From Ancylomarina salipaludis (GTDB taxonomy: Bacteria > Bacteroidota > Bacteroidia > Bacteroidales > Marinifilaceae): a DNA stretch of 64,000 nucleotides. Under the pieces are notes generated by a model that saw only the letters and a list, made by a program, of their open reading frames with translations, made no database searches and was not told the origin of the DNA. The position numbers and the translations under genes were made by a program. The DNA is taken from NCBI RefSeq assembly GCF_004122035.1, contig NZ_SAXA01000012.1, positions 62,001-126,000 of the forward strand, written 5' to 3'. Shown in pieces: positions 1 to 9,759 of the stretch (position 1 is its first letter; every line of letters begins with the position of its first letter).

Positions 1-1
1 C

Positions 2-3000
2 AACGTGCAGGTCAGTCAAGTTAGTTTATCGGATCTCTTGTGGGAACTTCAGGAAAATTCAGGGATTGTGTTTGTTTACAAGACCAAGGATTTAAAGGAT
101 TTTCCTGTGGTAAGTATTAAAAAAGAAGGGGCCAGTATAAATGAAATTCTTGATGAAATTTTGTTGGATACCGATTTGGAGTATGCACTAGACAATAATG
201 TTGTGGTGATCAAGAAAAAACTGCCTGAGCCAAAACCTCAAATTGAAGTTGTTAACAAGGATAAAAAACAAGCGAAAAAACAACTAAAAGGAACGGTTAC
301 TGATAAGGATGGGAATACTTTACCAGGTGTTTCGGTGGTGGTAAAAGGAACATCAAATGGGGTGGCTACTGATATTGATGGGAATTATACTATACAATTT
401 GAAGATGATCATGTAGTATTGATCTATTCATTTGTGGGAATGTTACCTCAGGAAATTGCCTACAAAGGCCAGTCTGTGCAAAATGTAAGTTTAACAGCTG
501 ATTCAAAACAAATGGATGAGGTGGTTGTGACCGGATACCAGTCTATTTCGAGAGAAAGAGCTTCAGGAGCATTTGAAAAAGTAGATTCAGAAGTTTTGGA
601 TCAAAAATCAACTTTAAATGTGGTAGATAAGCTGGAAGGACAGGCCGCAGGTGTATTATTTGACAATGAGGGAAATATAACCATCCGAGGAATTAGTACA
701 ATGAAAGGAAATCGCGATCCTTTATATGTTATTGATGGATTTCCTATTGAGGGAGATCTAGAAACCTTAAATCCTAATGACATTGAAAGTATGACTGTTT
801 TGAAAGATGCGGCTGCAGCATCTATTTGGGGAGCTCGTGCTGCCAATGGTGTTATTGTAATTGTTTCAAAAAAAAATGCGAAGAAAGGAAAACCAATGGT
901 AGAGTTTTCTTCAACTTTATCCATTGCTGATCATACTGATTTATACGAGTTGCCATTTGCCTCAACTGAAAAGTTTTTAGAGGTAGAGAAATTTCTTGCC
1001 GACAATGGATGGCAAAATTTGCCATCGGGAGCTAATCAATATCCGATTACTCAGGGTATGGATACTTTTTTAAAACTAAATGATGGACAAATCGATCAAG
1101 CCGAAGCAGATGCTATCATTAATCAGCTTAAAGGAGTTGATGTAAGAGACGAATTTGCGGATCTGTTTTTAAGAAAATCTGTTCGTCAACAATACAATCT
1201 TGCAATCAGCGGAGCCAGTGATAATAGCAACTATCGTCTCTCATTGAGTTACGATGATAACAAAACATCTTCTAAGGAAAATCAAAATGATCGTTTGATT
1301 GCGAATTTTAAAATCAATACTAAAATTACTGATCGCATCAATGTGAATGCTGGAATTTCTACTACGCTTAGAAATCAGTATAACAATGGAATTGGAATTC
1401 AAAGTATTCTTAGAACTCCACAATATCAAACAATAGTAGATGCTGATGGGAACTACATTCCGCAGCCTGAATCCTACTATCAATCAACTAAGGAAGATTT
1501 GGTTGCACAAGGTTATCCGTACAATTGGGATTACAACTTGTATCAGGAATTTCAGAATAAAGACAATACTGTAAAGAATACGGATATTCGTATGAATGTT
1601 GGTGTTAATGTGAAGCTTGTAGATGGACTTGATTTTGAAGGAAGATATCAGTATGAGTGGGGAAATAAGGAAGGAGAAAATTTATATAATGAAGAGACTT
1701 ATACGGTTCGAAATCGTGTAAATACATTTACTTATATTAAAGATGGAAATATCATCAGTAATTTCCCCAAAGGTCACATTTTCAATCAGTCTTTTGAAAA
1801 GTATAGCACTTTCACTACCAGAGGGCAATTGAATTTTAATCGTGCATTTGATGATAACAAGCACCAATTGAATGCTCTTGCAGGTATGGAGGTCAGAAAA
1901 TATGAAAGTGAGAAATCTTCGTACAGTAAATATGGGTATGATCCGCAAAGTTTGCAATATATCAGTGTAAATCACAATGAGAGATATACAACGGCTATCA
2001 GTGGACAAAAAAGAAATATAGGGGATAATACTTCATTTGGTCATTTGGAAGACCGTTTTGTATCCTATTATGGGAATATGGCCTATACCTACAACGATAA
2101 ATATACCTTAACGGCAAGTGCACGATTGGACGATTCGAATTTGTTTGGTGCAGATTCGAAATATCGTAATGTTCCACTTTGGTCAACTGGTTTGAACTGG
2201 CAGATGCATAAAGAAGATTTTATAAATCTGGACTTTGTGAATCGATTGAATTTTAGATTAACCTATGGTACCAATGGTAATGTTGACAAAGATACCAGTC
2301 CATATTTGATTGCTGAAGTTACCAAGGATTACAGAGATCAGCATCAATATGCCTATTTGAAGAATCCGAAAAATCCGAATCTTCGATGGGAAAAAACTGC
2401 AGTTGTAAATGTTGGGGTTGATTACTCACTGTTTTCGAATAGATTATCCGGATCTGTTGAGTACTACTCTAAAAACAGTACCGACTTATTGGGTAATGTA
2501 TCATTGAATTCAACTTATGGGTTCTCCAGTGCATTAATGAATTTCGCTGAAATGAGCAACAAAGGGATTGATGCAAGTGTGAATGTTGGTGTTTTGAACA
2601 AAGGCATAAAGTGGAACAGTATTCTGAATTTCAGTTACAATAAAAACCGAGTTGAAAAGGTTGAAATGCCTGATGAAACCGTGTCAAGCTATATTGGAGG
2701 AGTAGCCAGGGTAGGAAAACCATTGCATTACATGTATAGTTATCGTTGGGCTGGATTATCGAATGAAGGGTTACCTCAAATTTACAATGAAAAGGGTGAA
2801 ATTATTGATCATGAAACCCAGTTGGAAGATCCAAAAGCCTTAAAATATGAAGGAAACCTGATTCCGAAGTTTTATGGCAGTTGGTCAAATGTGATTAGTT
2901 ATAAAGGTTTTTCATTAAGTACATTGTTTACTTATAAGTTTGGTCACAAGTTTAGAGTGCCTACCATTAACTACTCTGACTTAAAAACTCCATTGTATAG

Positions 3001-3385
3001 ACACTTTGTTCATAAGGACTATGTGAAGAGATGGCAAAAGCCAGGGGATGAGGCTCACACAGATATTCCTGTTCTGCCAACAGATTTTAGTCAAATAGGT
3101 AGTTATTTTGGTAGTTACAGCCGAACATCAGACAATAGAGTAGAAAGTGCTTCACACATTAGATTCAAAGAAGTGATTTTAAGCTATGACTTGCCTAAGA
3201 AGTTTGTGGAGCCTTTGAAATTGAGAGCTTTGAATGTGGGCGTACAGGTAAGAAATTTAGGTGTTATAACATTCAATGATTCTGGATTGGATCCTGAATA
3301 TGTACCTCGTGTTAGGAATAATCAAACTTTATCAGGCATGCCTTTAAAGCCTGAATATACCTTTAGCTTGAAAGCTACATTTTAA
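2..3385 (+). CDS. SusC/RagA-type TonB-linked outer-membrane receptor (5' end cut by window)
   Basis: TonB-dependent outer-membrane transporter that works with the SusD lipoprotein encoded just downstream to import a macromolecular nutrient. Seen: an STN (secretin/TonB short N-terminal) domain at about residues 5-70, a carboxypeptidase-regulatory-like beta-sandwich at about 93-170 (starting LKGTVTDKDGNTLPGV), a plug domain with the SusC-typical IRGISTMKGNRDPLYVIDG at about 225-245, then a long beta-barrel ending in aromatic Phe. The frame is open to the window edge and no signal peptide is present, so the true start lies upstream. An STN domain is usual for receptors that also signal to a FecR/ECF-sigma pair; none is visible here. 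The substrate cannot be read from sequence. Confidence 0.95.
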   Translation, partial: NVQVSQVSLSDLLWELQENSGIVFVYKTKDLKDFPVVSIKKEGASINEILDEILLDTDLEYALDNNVVVIKKKLPEPKPQIEVVNKDKKQAKKQLKGTVTDKDGNTLPGVSVVVKGTSNGVATDIDGNYTIQFEDDHVVLIYSFVGMLPQEIAYKGQSVQNVSLTADSKQMDEVVVTGYQSISRERASGAFEKVDSEVLDQKSTLNVVDKLEGQAAGVLFDNEGNITIRGISTMKGNRDPLYVIDGFPIEGDLETLNPNDIESMTVLKDAAAASIWGARAANGVIVIVSKKNAKKGKPMVEFSSTLSIADHTDLYELPFASTEKFLEVEKFLADNGWQNLPSGANQYPITQGMDTFLKLNDGQIDQAEADAIINQLKGVDVRDEFADLFLRKSVRQQYNLAISGASDNSNYRLSLSYDDNKTSSKENQNDRLIANFKINTKITDRINVNAGISTTLRNQYNNGIGIQSILRTPQYQTIVDADGNYIPQPESYYQSTKEDLVAQGYPYNWDYNLYQEFQNKDNTVKNTDIRMNVGVNVKLVDGLDFEGRYQYEWGNKEGENLYNEETYTVRNRVNTFTYIKDGNIISNFPKGHIFNQSFEKYSTFTTRGQLNFNRAFDDNKHQLNALAGMEVRKYESEKSSYSKYGYDPQSLQYISVNHNERYTTAISGQKRNIGDNTSFGHLEDRFVSYYGNMAYTYNDKYTLTASARLDDSNLFGADSKYRNVPLWSTGLNWQMHKEDFINLDFVNRLNFRLTYGTNGNVDKDTSPYLIAEVTKDYRDQHQYAYLKNPKNPNLRWEKTAVVNVGVDYSLFSNRLSGSVEYYSKNSTDLLGNVSLNSTYGFSSALMNFAEMSNKGIDASVNVGVLNKGIKWNSILNFSYNKNRVEKVEMPDETVSSYIGGVARVGKPLHYMYSYRWAGLSNEGLPQIYNEKGEIIDHETQLEDPKALKYEGNLIPKFYGSWSNVISYKGFSLSTLFTYKFGHKFRVPTINYSDLKTPLYRHFVHKDYVKRWQKPGDEAHTDIPVLPTDFSQIGSYFGSYSRTSDNRVESASHIRFKEVILSYDLPKKFVEPLKLRALNVGVQVRNLGVITFNDSGLDPEYVPRVRNNQTLSGMPLKPEYTFSLKATF

Positions 3386-3442
3386 CTGATTTAAATTGAT
3401 AATCAAGAGATCAATACAATCGATCTTTTAAAATAAAAAAAA

Positions 3443-4816
3443 ATGAGAACATACATATATATAGTCGCATTACTGATGCTATTTACATCATGTGATGATT
3501 GGTTGGATATCAAACCCAAAGGAAAAATTATACCTCAAAAAGTAGAGGATTATCGATTACTGATGGATCAGGCTTATTCGCGAGGAGAATCTGTTGGTGT
3601 TGTTGAGAGTTACGGAGGAGATCTATATTTGAGTGATGATATTGTAATTACCGATGATAGATTCGAAAGCAAATATGGTGAGAGCATCAGAAATGCGTAC
3701 ACTTTTGAGGATCATATCTATCTGGAAGAGCAGGAAGATCCGGATTGGACAACGATTTACAATCAGATTTACATGTGTAATATTGTTATTGCAGAAGTGA
3801 AGTCCGCAACCGGAGGTGAAGACGAAAAGAATCAATTGTATGCAGAGGCAATTATTCACAGAGCTTTTGCTTACTTGAATTTGGTAAATTTATATGGGAA
3901 GCATTATAATTCATCTACTGCGGCAACTGATTTAGGAGTTCCTTTGCTTATTGAACCTGCTATTGAAGGAAGTTTGGAACGATCAACTGTGAAGGACGTA
4001 TATGATTTAATTTTAAGTGACTTAGATGCAGTATACAATGATTTGCCTGGTGTTCAGGAGCAATCTTATCGTCCTTCTAAGGCTTCAGCCAGTGCACTTT
4101 TGGCAAGAACATACTTGTTGATGGGTGATTTTAACAAAGCACTTTCAAATGCGGATGAATCTTTATCATACTATAATTTCATGTATAACTACAATGAATT
4201 ACCAAAGAATGCTTGGTACGCAAATATGATTGATTTACCGAATAACCACGAAAACAAAGAACAAATCTTGTGGAAAGAACCTCAAAATTCGTATGAATTG
4301 ATTTATCCAAGTCAGCAATTGAAGGATTTGTATGATTTGGAAAATGATTTAAGGTTTACAGGAATGTTTGAAACGGAGTGGTTCCCTCCTTATGCTGACA
4401 AGATATATTTGCAAGAGTATTTGGTAGGAAGAACATGTGGATTATCTGTACCTGAAATGATATTGACTAGAGCGGAATGTAATGCAAGAAATGGAAATAT
4501 TAGTGATGCAATGTCGGATGTGAATTTGATTCGTCAAAACCGAATTAAGACAGAAGCTTATACTGAACTGACAGCTACAGATGCAGCAGATGCTTTGATC
4601 AAAGTAAAACAGGAGCGTAGAAGAGAACTTGCCTTTAAGGGATCAAGATGGTTCGACATTAAGCGTTACAATGCATATGATGATGCAAATATCTCCATCG
4701 ATCATAGTGTAGCGGGAAAGTCGCACATCTTATTACCTGGAGATAACAAGTGGGCTCAGCCAATAGCAAGAAAGTACATCTTAAAGAATCGTGAAATCGA
4801 ACAAAACCCTCGTTAG
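3443..4816 (+). CDS. SusD/RagB family nutrient-binding lipoprotein
   Basis: Surface lipoprotein that caps the SusC barrel and binds its substrate. The start gives a lipoprotein signal of 17 residues ending LFTSC, followed by DDWLDIKPKGK, a classic SusD N-terminus. TPR-like helices follow, and the C-terminal block with KQERRRELAFKGSRWFDIKR (about residues 392-411) is the family signature. At 457 residues it is shorter than many SusD proteins, as is common for RagB-like members paired with STN-containing SusC. It begins 57 bp after the susC stop, so the two are very likely co-transcribed. A stem-loop follows. Confidence 0.95.
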   Translation: MRTYIYIVALLMLFTSCDDWLDIKPKGKIIPQKVEDYRLLMDQAYSRGESVGVVESYGGDLYLSDDIVITDDRFESKYGESIRNAYTFEDHIYLEEQEDPDWTTIYNQIYMCNIVIAEVKSATGGEDEKNQLYAEAIIHRAFAYLNLVNLYGKHYNSSTAATDLGVPLLIEPAIEGSLERSTVKDVYDLILSDLDAVYNDLPGVQEQSYRPSKASASALLARTYLLMGDFNKALSNADESLSYYNFMYNYNELPKNAWYANMIDLPNNHENKEQILWKEPQNSYELIYPSQQLKDLYDLENDLRFTGMFETEWFPPYADKIYLQEYLVGRTCGLSVPEMILTRAECNARNGNISDAMSDVNLIRQNRIKTEAYTELTATDAADALIKVKQERRRELAFKGSRWFDIKRYNAYDDANISIDHSVAGKSHILLPGDNKWAQPIARKYILKNREIEQNPR

Positions 4817-4828
4817 TGGAAACCATAG

Positions 4829-4852
4829 TAGCCCCGAAATTAATCGGGGCTA
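4829..4852 (+). terminator. Stem-loop after susD
   Basis: Perfect 9-bp inverted repeat TAGCCCCGA / TCGGGGCTA with a 6-nt loop, 13 bases past the susD stop. There is no T-run after it, so it may be an attenuator or a 3'-end-protecting hairpin rather than a full intrinsic terminator. Confidence 0.5.
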
Positions 4853-4941
4853 ACTCTCTACCTCCTAAGAAAATTTTGATTTTAATTAAGAATAAATGAG
4901 TTGAGTTCTTTTGCCTCGGAATTCTTGTAATAAATAATTTA

Positions 4942-6147
4942 ATGGTAATGAAAAAGATTTTAGTACTAATAGTAGCTACATTTATCTGTAGAGGTTTGTT
5001 TGCTCAAGGCATTGAGTTCGAACATGGAACTTTTAAGGAAGCTTTGGCAAAAGCCAAGAAAGAGAACAAATTGATCTTTATGGATTGCTATACAAGTTGG
5101 TGTGGTCCATGTAAGTATTTGGCAAAAGACATTTTTCCACAAAAGGAGGTTGGTGACTATTTTAACCAAAATTTTGTGAATGTAAAAATGGATATGGAAA
5201 AAGGAGAAGGGATTGCCTTAAACAAGCAATATGGAATAACTTCTTATCCTACCTTGCTTTTTATAGATGCCAGCGGAAAGACTGTTCACAAGTTGGTAGG
5301 GGGAATGCCAGCGGAGGATTTAATCAAAGGTGCAAAGGCAGCTCTGAACCCGGAAATGCGTATTGGAACCCTTAGGGCCAAGTTCGAGAACGGGAATAGA
5401 GATTTGGAATTTTTAATGACTTATCTGAATGCAGTAAAAGCTCTGTATGACAAGGAAACGATGTCCATTGTTGCCAAAGAAATCATCAATAAAACCTCTA
5501 TAGAGAAATACATGAACAAAGAACAGTTCTATGTGATTTCAGCTGCTAAATTTCCATATGGGTCAAAAGAATTCAACTACTTATTGATGAATAAGGACAA
5601 AGTAAAAGAAATTACCGAGTCTTATGAATATGCAACATTATTTGGTTCTGCTTATTATACGCATTTGGAACAGTATGCTAAAGCGTGTAAAAACTTAAAA
5701 GAACTGAATGATGAAATTGATAAATGTCATAAGGAATTTCCAAATGATAATTTAGAGCATACAAAGAAAAGTTTAAAGTATACCTATTACATAGCAAACA
5801 ATCAATTGCAAACATGGTACAATCTTAAAATCAAAGAGGCAAAAGCCTCAAACGGCAATATTTTTACGTATCATAGTATATGTGATGAGATTTTAAGAAC
5901 GGAAAAACTGGCCGCCCAAAAAGAAATAGTAAATGATTTTATCAAGATTGCTCAAACATTTGCCGCTGACAGAGAAAATGGCATCATCATGGGAAATATG
6001 ATGTTGGCAAAACTTTATCTGCACAAGAAGGATAAGGAGAAAGCTGCGAACGCTTTTGATATTTTCATCACTGAAAATGGTAAAGTTGGTGGTAACAATA
6101 CACATCCTTCTGTTACCCGCTTAAAGGAAGCAATTGACAAATTGTAG
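4942..6147 (+). CDS. Secreted thioredoxin-fold protein with alpha-helical C-terminal domain
   Basis: Periplasmic thiol-disulfide protein. An N-terminal signal peptide (about 22 residues ending LFAQ) is followed by a thioredoxin-like domain at about 25-130 with the active site WCGPC at residues 53-57 and the cis-Pro segment ITSYPTLLFID. The remaining 270 residues are lysine-rich helices with no recognised domain. Such proteins often follow SusC/SusD pairs in Bacteroidota. ATG at 4942 and ATG at 4948 are both possible starts; the second gives a cleaner MKK signal peptide. With DsbD encoded 1.4 kb downstream as a possible electron source, a reductase role in the periplasm is a reasonable inference; the target is unknown. 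Confidence 0.85.
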   Translation: MVMKKILVLIVATFICRGLFAQGIEFEHGTFKEALAKAKKENKLIFMDCYTSWCGPCKYLAKDIFPQKEVGDYFNQNFVNVKMDMEKGEGIALNKQYGITSYPTLLFIDASGKTVHKLVGGMPAEDLIKGAKAALNPEMRIGTLRAKFENGNRDLEFLMTYLNAVKALYDKETMSIVAKEIINKTSIEKYMNKEQFYVISAAKFPYGSKEFNYLLMNKDKVKEITESYEYATLFGSAYYTHLEQYAKACKNLKELNDEIDKCHKEFPNDNLEHTKKSLKYTYYIANNQLQTWYNLKIKEAKASNGNIFTYHSICDEILRTEKLAAQKEIVNDFIKIAQTFAADRENGIIMGNMMLAKLYLHKKDKEKAANAFDIFITENGKVGGNNTHPSVTRLKEAIDKL

Positions 6148-6169
6148 TAATATTAAAAATTAATCTTGT

Positions 6170-6403
6170 ATGATAATGAGAAATTTTTTAGTGATTATAT
6201 TTCTATTATTAGCAATAATATTATGGTGTTGGGCTTTTATTGATATTCAAAAATCACTGTATAAAAATAAATTGCAGAAATTATTATTCTTCATTTTGAT
6301 TATAGTATTTCCTGTAATCGGTACCATTATATATTTCCAATTCAGCAGGAAATTTAAAATGAGTAAGAAAGTGAGTTCAAAGGGTATAAAATTAATAAAA
6401 TAG
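6170..6403 (+). CDS. Small two-helix membrane protein, PLDc_N-like
   Basis: A 77-residue protein with two transmembrane helices (about 4-25 and 38-57) joined by a short basic loop, then a basic cytoplasmic tail. The pattern W-x-ID near residues 21-26 and FPVIGTIIYF near 44-53 resembles the PLDc_N domain found at the N-terminus of cardiolipin synthases and as stand-alone small proteins. ATG at 6170 or 6176. Its stop codon touches the ATG at 6404 of the broken lipoprotein gene, suggesting the two were once translationally coupled. Confidence 0.65.
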   Translation: MIMRNFLVIIFLLLAIILWCWAFIDIQKSLYKNKLQKLLFFILIIVFPVIGTIIYFQFSRKFKMSKKVSSKGIKLIK

Positions 6404-6793
6404 ATGTATGTGAATATTTGAGTTGAAAGTTTATGTAGAGCAGTTGGAATAATTGTATTTAGCGCTATGTGTTTGGCCTGTATTCAAAATGAAATTATCG
6501 AGGACATAGATGATACTAGGTTCAATGCTCTAATGGAAAAGTACAATATATAAGATGTTGAGGAATCTGAATTGAAAAATAGTATTTACAAGGACTTACA
6601 ACCCATTAATTCAATTTCTCAACTTGATTCGGCTATGAAATTTATTAATAAGTATTTCATGATCCCATCTTCAGTTAGTGAAGAAAATGACAAAAGCAAT
6701 GTGAGTTTTCTAAAAAGCACTAAAAATTACATGTTTGAAGAAACATCCCCAGATGGGATACAAATGGTATATCTAGAGTTTGTATCGTCCTGA
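6404..6793 (+). pseudogene. Broken small lipoprotein gene with two in-frame stops
   Basis: Reading from the ATG that directly abuts the previous stop, one frame gives MYVNI, a TGA at 6419, then VESLCRAVGIIVFSAMCLAC (hydrophobic stretch ending in a lipobox-like LAC), about 24 acidic residues, a TAA at 6551, and then 80 more codons ending at TGA 6791-6793. The continuity of a lipoprotein-like signal, mature region and C-terminal part in a single frame argues for one former gene of about 130 codons disabled by two point mutations. The last segment (from TTG 6572) could still be expressed as a 73-residue fragment, but it lacks any export signal. No family recognised. Confidence 0.6.
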
Positions 6794-6824
6794 AAAAGGT
6801 TGATTTTCACTATAAAGTTATTTT

Positions 6825-6864
6825 GATTTTTTTCGGATCCTAAATTAGGGCTCCGAAAAAAATC
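6825..6864. terminator. Perfect 13-bp inverted repeat
   Basis: GATTTTTTTCGGA and TCCGAAAAAAATC pair perfectly around a 14-nt loop. The T7/A7 tracts inside the arms would give a bidirectional terminator-like hairpin ending the susCD-thioredoxin unit. It lies about 100 bp upstream of the first structured RNA candidate. Confidence 0.5.
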
Positions 6865-6928
6865 AGACTATGAGCCATCCCCTTTCAATTTTGACTTGTT
6901 TTAGGATTAGAATTTTTAGTTAATGATA

Positions 6929-7049
6929 GGCCAGAATCCTTCGTAGAGGCGTTTGATGGTTGGGGGCATTATTTTTATATTATCATCTTTGGTCGGATCA
7001 GGTTTTATGAAATGTAAAAGCTTTCCTGATTCTGTCCTTTTGTTTTTTT
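6929..7049 (+). ncRNA. Candidate structured small RNA, copy A
   Basis: This stretch and 9760-9881 share the same skeleton. Each has an outer 5' arm containing CAGAATC (here GGCCAGAATC 6929-6938) that pairs with GATTCTGTCC (7028-7037), an identical 18-base internal block ATCATCTTTGGTCGGATC (6982-6999), conserved CGTTTG near the 5' side, and a T-run right after the closing arm, like an intrinsic terminator. The distal 5' arm differs between copies, as expected for RNA rather than protein. No ORF spans it. It starts after the 6825 hairpin and precedes dsbD. Family not identified; the ~110-nt length and closed-stem layout would fit a 6S-like RNA, but that is speculation. Confidence 0.55.
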
Positions 7050-7073
7050 AAAACCACCTTTAGGGTGGTTTTT
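7050..7073 (+). terminator. Intrinsic terminator after RNA copy A
   Basis: AAAACCACC, TTTA loop, GGGTGGTTTTT: a strong hairpin running straight into T residues. It lies immediately behind the T-run of RNA copy A, giving two terminators back to back. From 7074 to 7585 (about 510 bp, upstream of dsbD) only AT-rich DNA with no ORF was seen. Confidence 0.75.
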
Positions 7074-7585
7074 GTTGTATTGGAATTCATTGGTTTAGTT
7101 ATTCTAAGCTTACAATTGTTAACTCCTTGTTAAAAGAATGGAACTGAGGATAAAAAACAGGATAAATAGGCTTTGTTTTAATTTGATTTTTTCAATTTTA
7201 CCTCAGCTTATGATTTAAAAGATGCCTGAATTAAAATGAAACCAGATAAAATTTATTTTTTTTCGGTAGATAATCATTTCCTATTTTTATCTAATCTGGA
7301 TTATAAGAGAAAGTGTAAGTTGAAGATATATAAGCTTTTTATCAGATAGTAAATTAACAAAACACTTAGGGTGATTGTTCATTGATATGGGTGCTATCTT
7401 GCTGAGTTTAACATTTTTTGACAAAAATAAATGAAATCCGATTCACCCTTTTTTATGAAATAGGGGTCTTATGAGTGTACGAAAATTAAAAACAGATTAA
7501 AAAGACTTGTCCGTTTAAGGATGATAAAAATAAAAATCAGTGATAAGCGATTGTCACACACAACAACTAACAAAAATTAAGTCCA

Positions 7586-9661
7586 ATGAAATTGAATTTT
7601 AAGTTTGCTCTATTTTTTATAATGAGCAGCATGATTACTTTGAGTGCATTTAGTCAGATTGTTCAGCCGGCAAAATGGAAGGTTGAATTTTCGAAGAAGG
7701 ATGTGAAAGTTGGAGAGACTCTTGAAGTATTAATTAAGGGAGATATTCAGGATACATGGCATGTGTATTCAAATGATTTTGATCCGGATTTAGGTCCTAT
7801 AGTGGCATCGTTTAATTTTACTAAAAATGATTCTTACGAATTGGTAGGTAAAGTCACTCCAATTAAACCAATCAAGCATTTCGATGAAGTTTGGGAAGGT
7901 GAAGTGAGTTATTTCGAGAAGCAAGCTGAATTCCGTCAGAAAATTAAAGTTCTTAAAGCAGACTTAAAAGTTGCAGGTTCATTCGAATATCAGGCATGTA
8001 CTGATGTGTCCGGTCGTTGTGTTACGGGAGAAGAAGATTTTAACTTGTCTTTAACTGCAAAGGCGGATGCTGTTGCTAAAGCAGAACCAACTGCCAAACC
8101 AGTTGTTAAAGAAGAAAAGAAAGAAGTTGCGGCTGTTGTAAAAGAAGAGGTTAAGGCAGAAACAAAAGACGAGGCTCCGGTTCAAAATAAAAAAGAAGAT
8201 AAAAAAGGTCTTTGGACTATTTTTCTACTTGCATTCGTGGGTGGTTTAGTTGCAATTGTAACACCTTGTGTATTCCCTATGATTCCGATGACTGTGAGTT
8301 ATTTTATGCATAGTGGTGGTGATAATAAGGCTAAAGGTAGAATGAATGCCTTCTTCTATGGTTTCTCAATTATTGCCATTTATACGGTTGTTGGAACGAT
8401 TCTGGCTGTTGTTATGGGACCCGATTTTGCAAACTTTCTGAGTACGCACTGGATTCCTAATGTTTTCTTCTTTGTTATTTTCATGGTGTTTGCATTCTCA
8501 TTCTTTGGTATGTTTGAAATTACAATGCCAAGTTGGATGGTAAACAAGTCAGTTGCGAATGAAGATAAAGGTGGGTTTATGGGCTCATTCTTTATGGCCT
8601 TTACATTGGTGTTGGTATCATTCTCGTGTACAGGACCTATTGTAGGATCTATTTTGGTTGCCTCAGCAGGTGGTCAGGTCTTGATGCCAATTATTGGTAT
8701 GTTGGGTTTCTCATTAGCCTTTGCTCTGCCATTTACATTATTTGCCATTTTCCCGGGTTGGTTGAATACCATGCCTAAGTCAGGTGGTTGGTTAAACTCT
8801 GTAAAAGTTGTATTAGGTTTTATTGAGTTGGCTTTAGGATTGAAATTTTTAAGCGTTGCCGATCAGGTTTACCATTGGGGAATTTTGGACAGAGAAGTTT
8901 ATTTAGCAATCTGGATTGTGATCTTTACATTATTAGGATTTTATCTGTTAGGAAAACTCATGTTCTCTCACGATAGTCCAGTGAAGCATGTCAGTGTACC
9001 AAGATTAATGTTAGCGATCGCTTCATTCTCTTTTGTTGTGTATATGATTCCAGGTTTGTTCGGAGCGCCACTTAAGATGTTATCCGGATTTACCCCTCCA
9101 AAATCAAGTTTGGATTTTGATCTTCCTACAATGATTGTTGAAAATGCAGGTTCAACGGGAGTTAAGCATGAAAAAATAAATGCCAAGTACAGCGATTTCC
9201 TTCATTTACCTCACGGCCTGCAAGGCTACTTCGATATGGATGAAGCTAAAGCTGCAGCTAAGGCTCAGAATAAACCTTTATTCATCGACTTCACAGGTCA
9301 CGGATGTGTAAATTGTCGTGAGATGGAATCGAATGTGTGGTCAAATCCTGAAGTGTTAAGACGCCTGAGAGACGATTATGTCATTGTAGCCATGTATGTG
9401 GATGATAAAAAAGAATTACCAAAGGAAGAATGGATTGTATCTAACTACGATGGTAAAACTAAAAAGACATTAGGAAAAAAGAATGCGAATTATCAAATAG
9501 AAAATTATAATGTAAATGCTCAGCCTTATTATGTGCTTCTTGACAATGAAGGTAAAGCATTGCATACACCAAGAGCTTACGATTTAGATGTGGATGCATT
9601 TATTAAGTTTCTTGACGAAGGGGTAAAGAATTTTAAGAACGGGAAGAGCGTTGCTCTCTAG
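7586..9661 (+). CDS. dsbD: Thiol:disulfide interchange protein DsbD
   Basis: Carries electrons from cytoplasmic thioredoxin across the inner membrane to periplasmic thiol proteins. Domains: signal peptide (1-24); N-terminal DsbD-alpha-like domain with the cysteine pair C138/C145 in YQACTDVSGRC; a lysine/alanine/glutamate-rich linker (about 160-205); a CcdA-type eight-helix membrane core with TPCVFPM (C228) and a second cysteine in FSCTGP; and a C-terminal thioredoxin domain with GCVNC (C574/C577). All three redox centres are intact. Length 691 is normal for Bacteroidota DsbD. It can reduce the thioredoxin-like proteins encoded nearby. Flanked on both sides by copies of one small RNA candidate. 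Confidence 0.93.
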   Translation: MKLNFKFALFFIMSSMITLSAFSQIVQPAKWKVEFSKKDVKVGETLEVLIKGDIQDTWHVYSNDFDPDLGPIVASFNFTKNDSYELVGKVTPIKPIKHFDEVWEGEVSYFEKQAEFRQKIKVLKADLKVAGSFEYQACTDVSGRCVTGEEDFNLSLTAKADAVAKAEPTAKPVVKEEKKEVAAVVKEEVKAETKDEAPVQNKKEDKKGLWTIFLLAFVGGLVAIVTPCVFPMIPMTVSYFMHSGGDNKAKGRMNAFFYGFSIIAIYTVVGTILAVVMGPDFANFLSTHWIPNVFFFVIFMVFAFSFFGMFEITMPSWMVNKSVANEDKGGFMGSFFMAFTLVLVSFSCTGPIVGSILVASAGGQVLMPIIGMLGFSLAFALPFTLFAIFPGWLNTMPKSGGWLNSVKVVLGFIELALGLKFLSVADQVYHWGILDREVYLAIWIVIFTLLGFYLLGKLMFSHDSPVKHVSVPRLMLAIASFSFVVYMIPGLFGAPLKMLSGFTPPKSSLDFDLPTMIVENAGSTGVKHEKINAKYSDFLHLPHGLQGYFDMDEAKAAAKAQNKPLFIDFTGHGCVNCREMESNVWSNPEVLRRLRDDYVIVAMYVDDKKELPKEEWIVSNYDGKTKKTLGKKNANYQIENYNVNAQPYYVLLDNEGKALHTPRAYDLDVDAFIKFLDEGVKNFKNGKSVAL

Positions 9662-9683
9662 TTTTCATGTGTAAATAAGGCAG

Positions 9684-9691
9684 TATATTTG
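9684..9691 (+). promoter_or_regulatory. Bacteroidota -7 promoter box upstream of RNA copy B
   Basis: TATATTTG matches the Bacteroidota housekeeping -7 consensus TAnnTTTG exactly. It lies 69 bp before the first arm of RNA copy B, and the bases just downstream (ACTTGTT at 9698) recur at 6894 before copy A. This suggests that transcription of the RNA starts near there. The -33 element is poorly conserved. Confidence 0.5.
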
Positions 9692-9759
9692 CAGCGCACT
9701 TGTTCTTAGATGTTTGCAAATAGTTTTTAATTATTTTTTTTTTTAGTTAGTCGGTAGAG

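Noticed and set aside
601-3859. Several minus-strand ORFs of 60-110 codons across the SusC/SusD genes
   Set aside because: Antisense shadows of strongly coding plus-strand genes, without start signals or recognisable content.
6419-6421. In-frame TGA read as selenocysteine or recoding
   Set aside because: A second in-frame stop (TAA at 6551) follows, and no SECIS-like hairpin is apparent; a broken gene explains it better.
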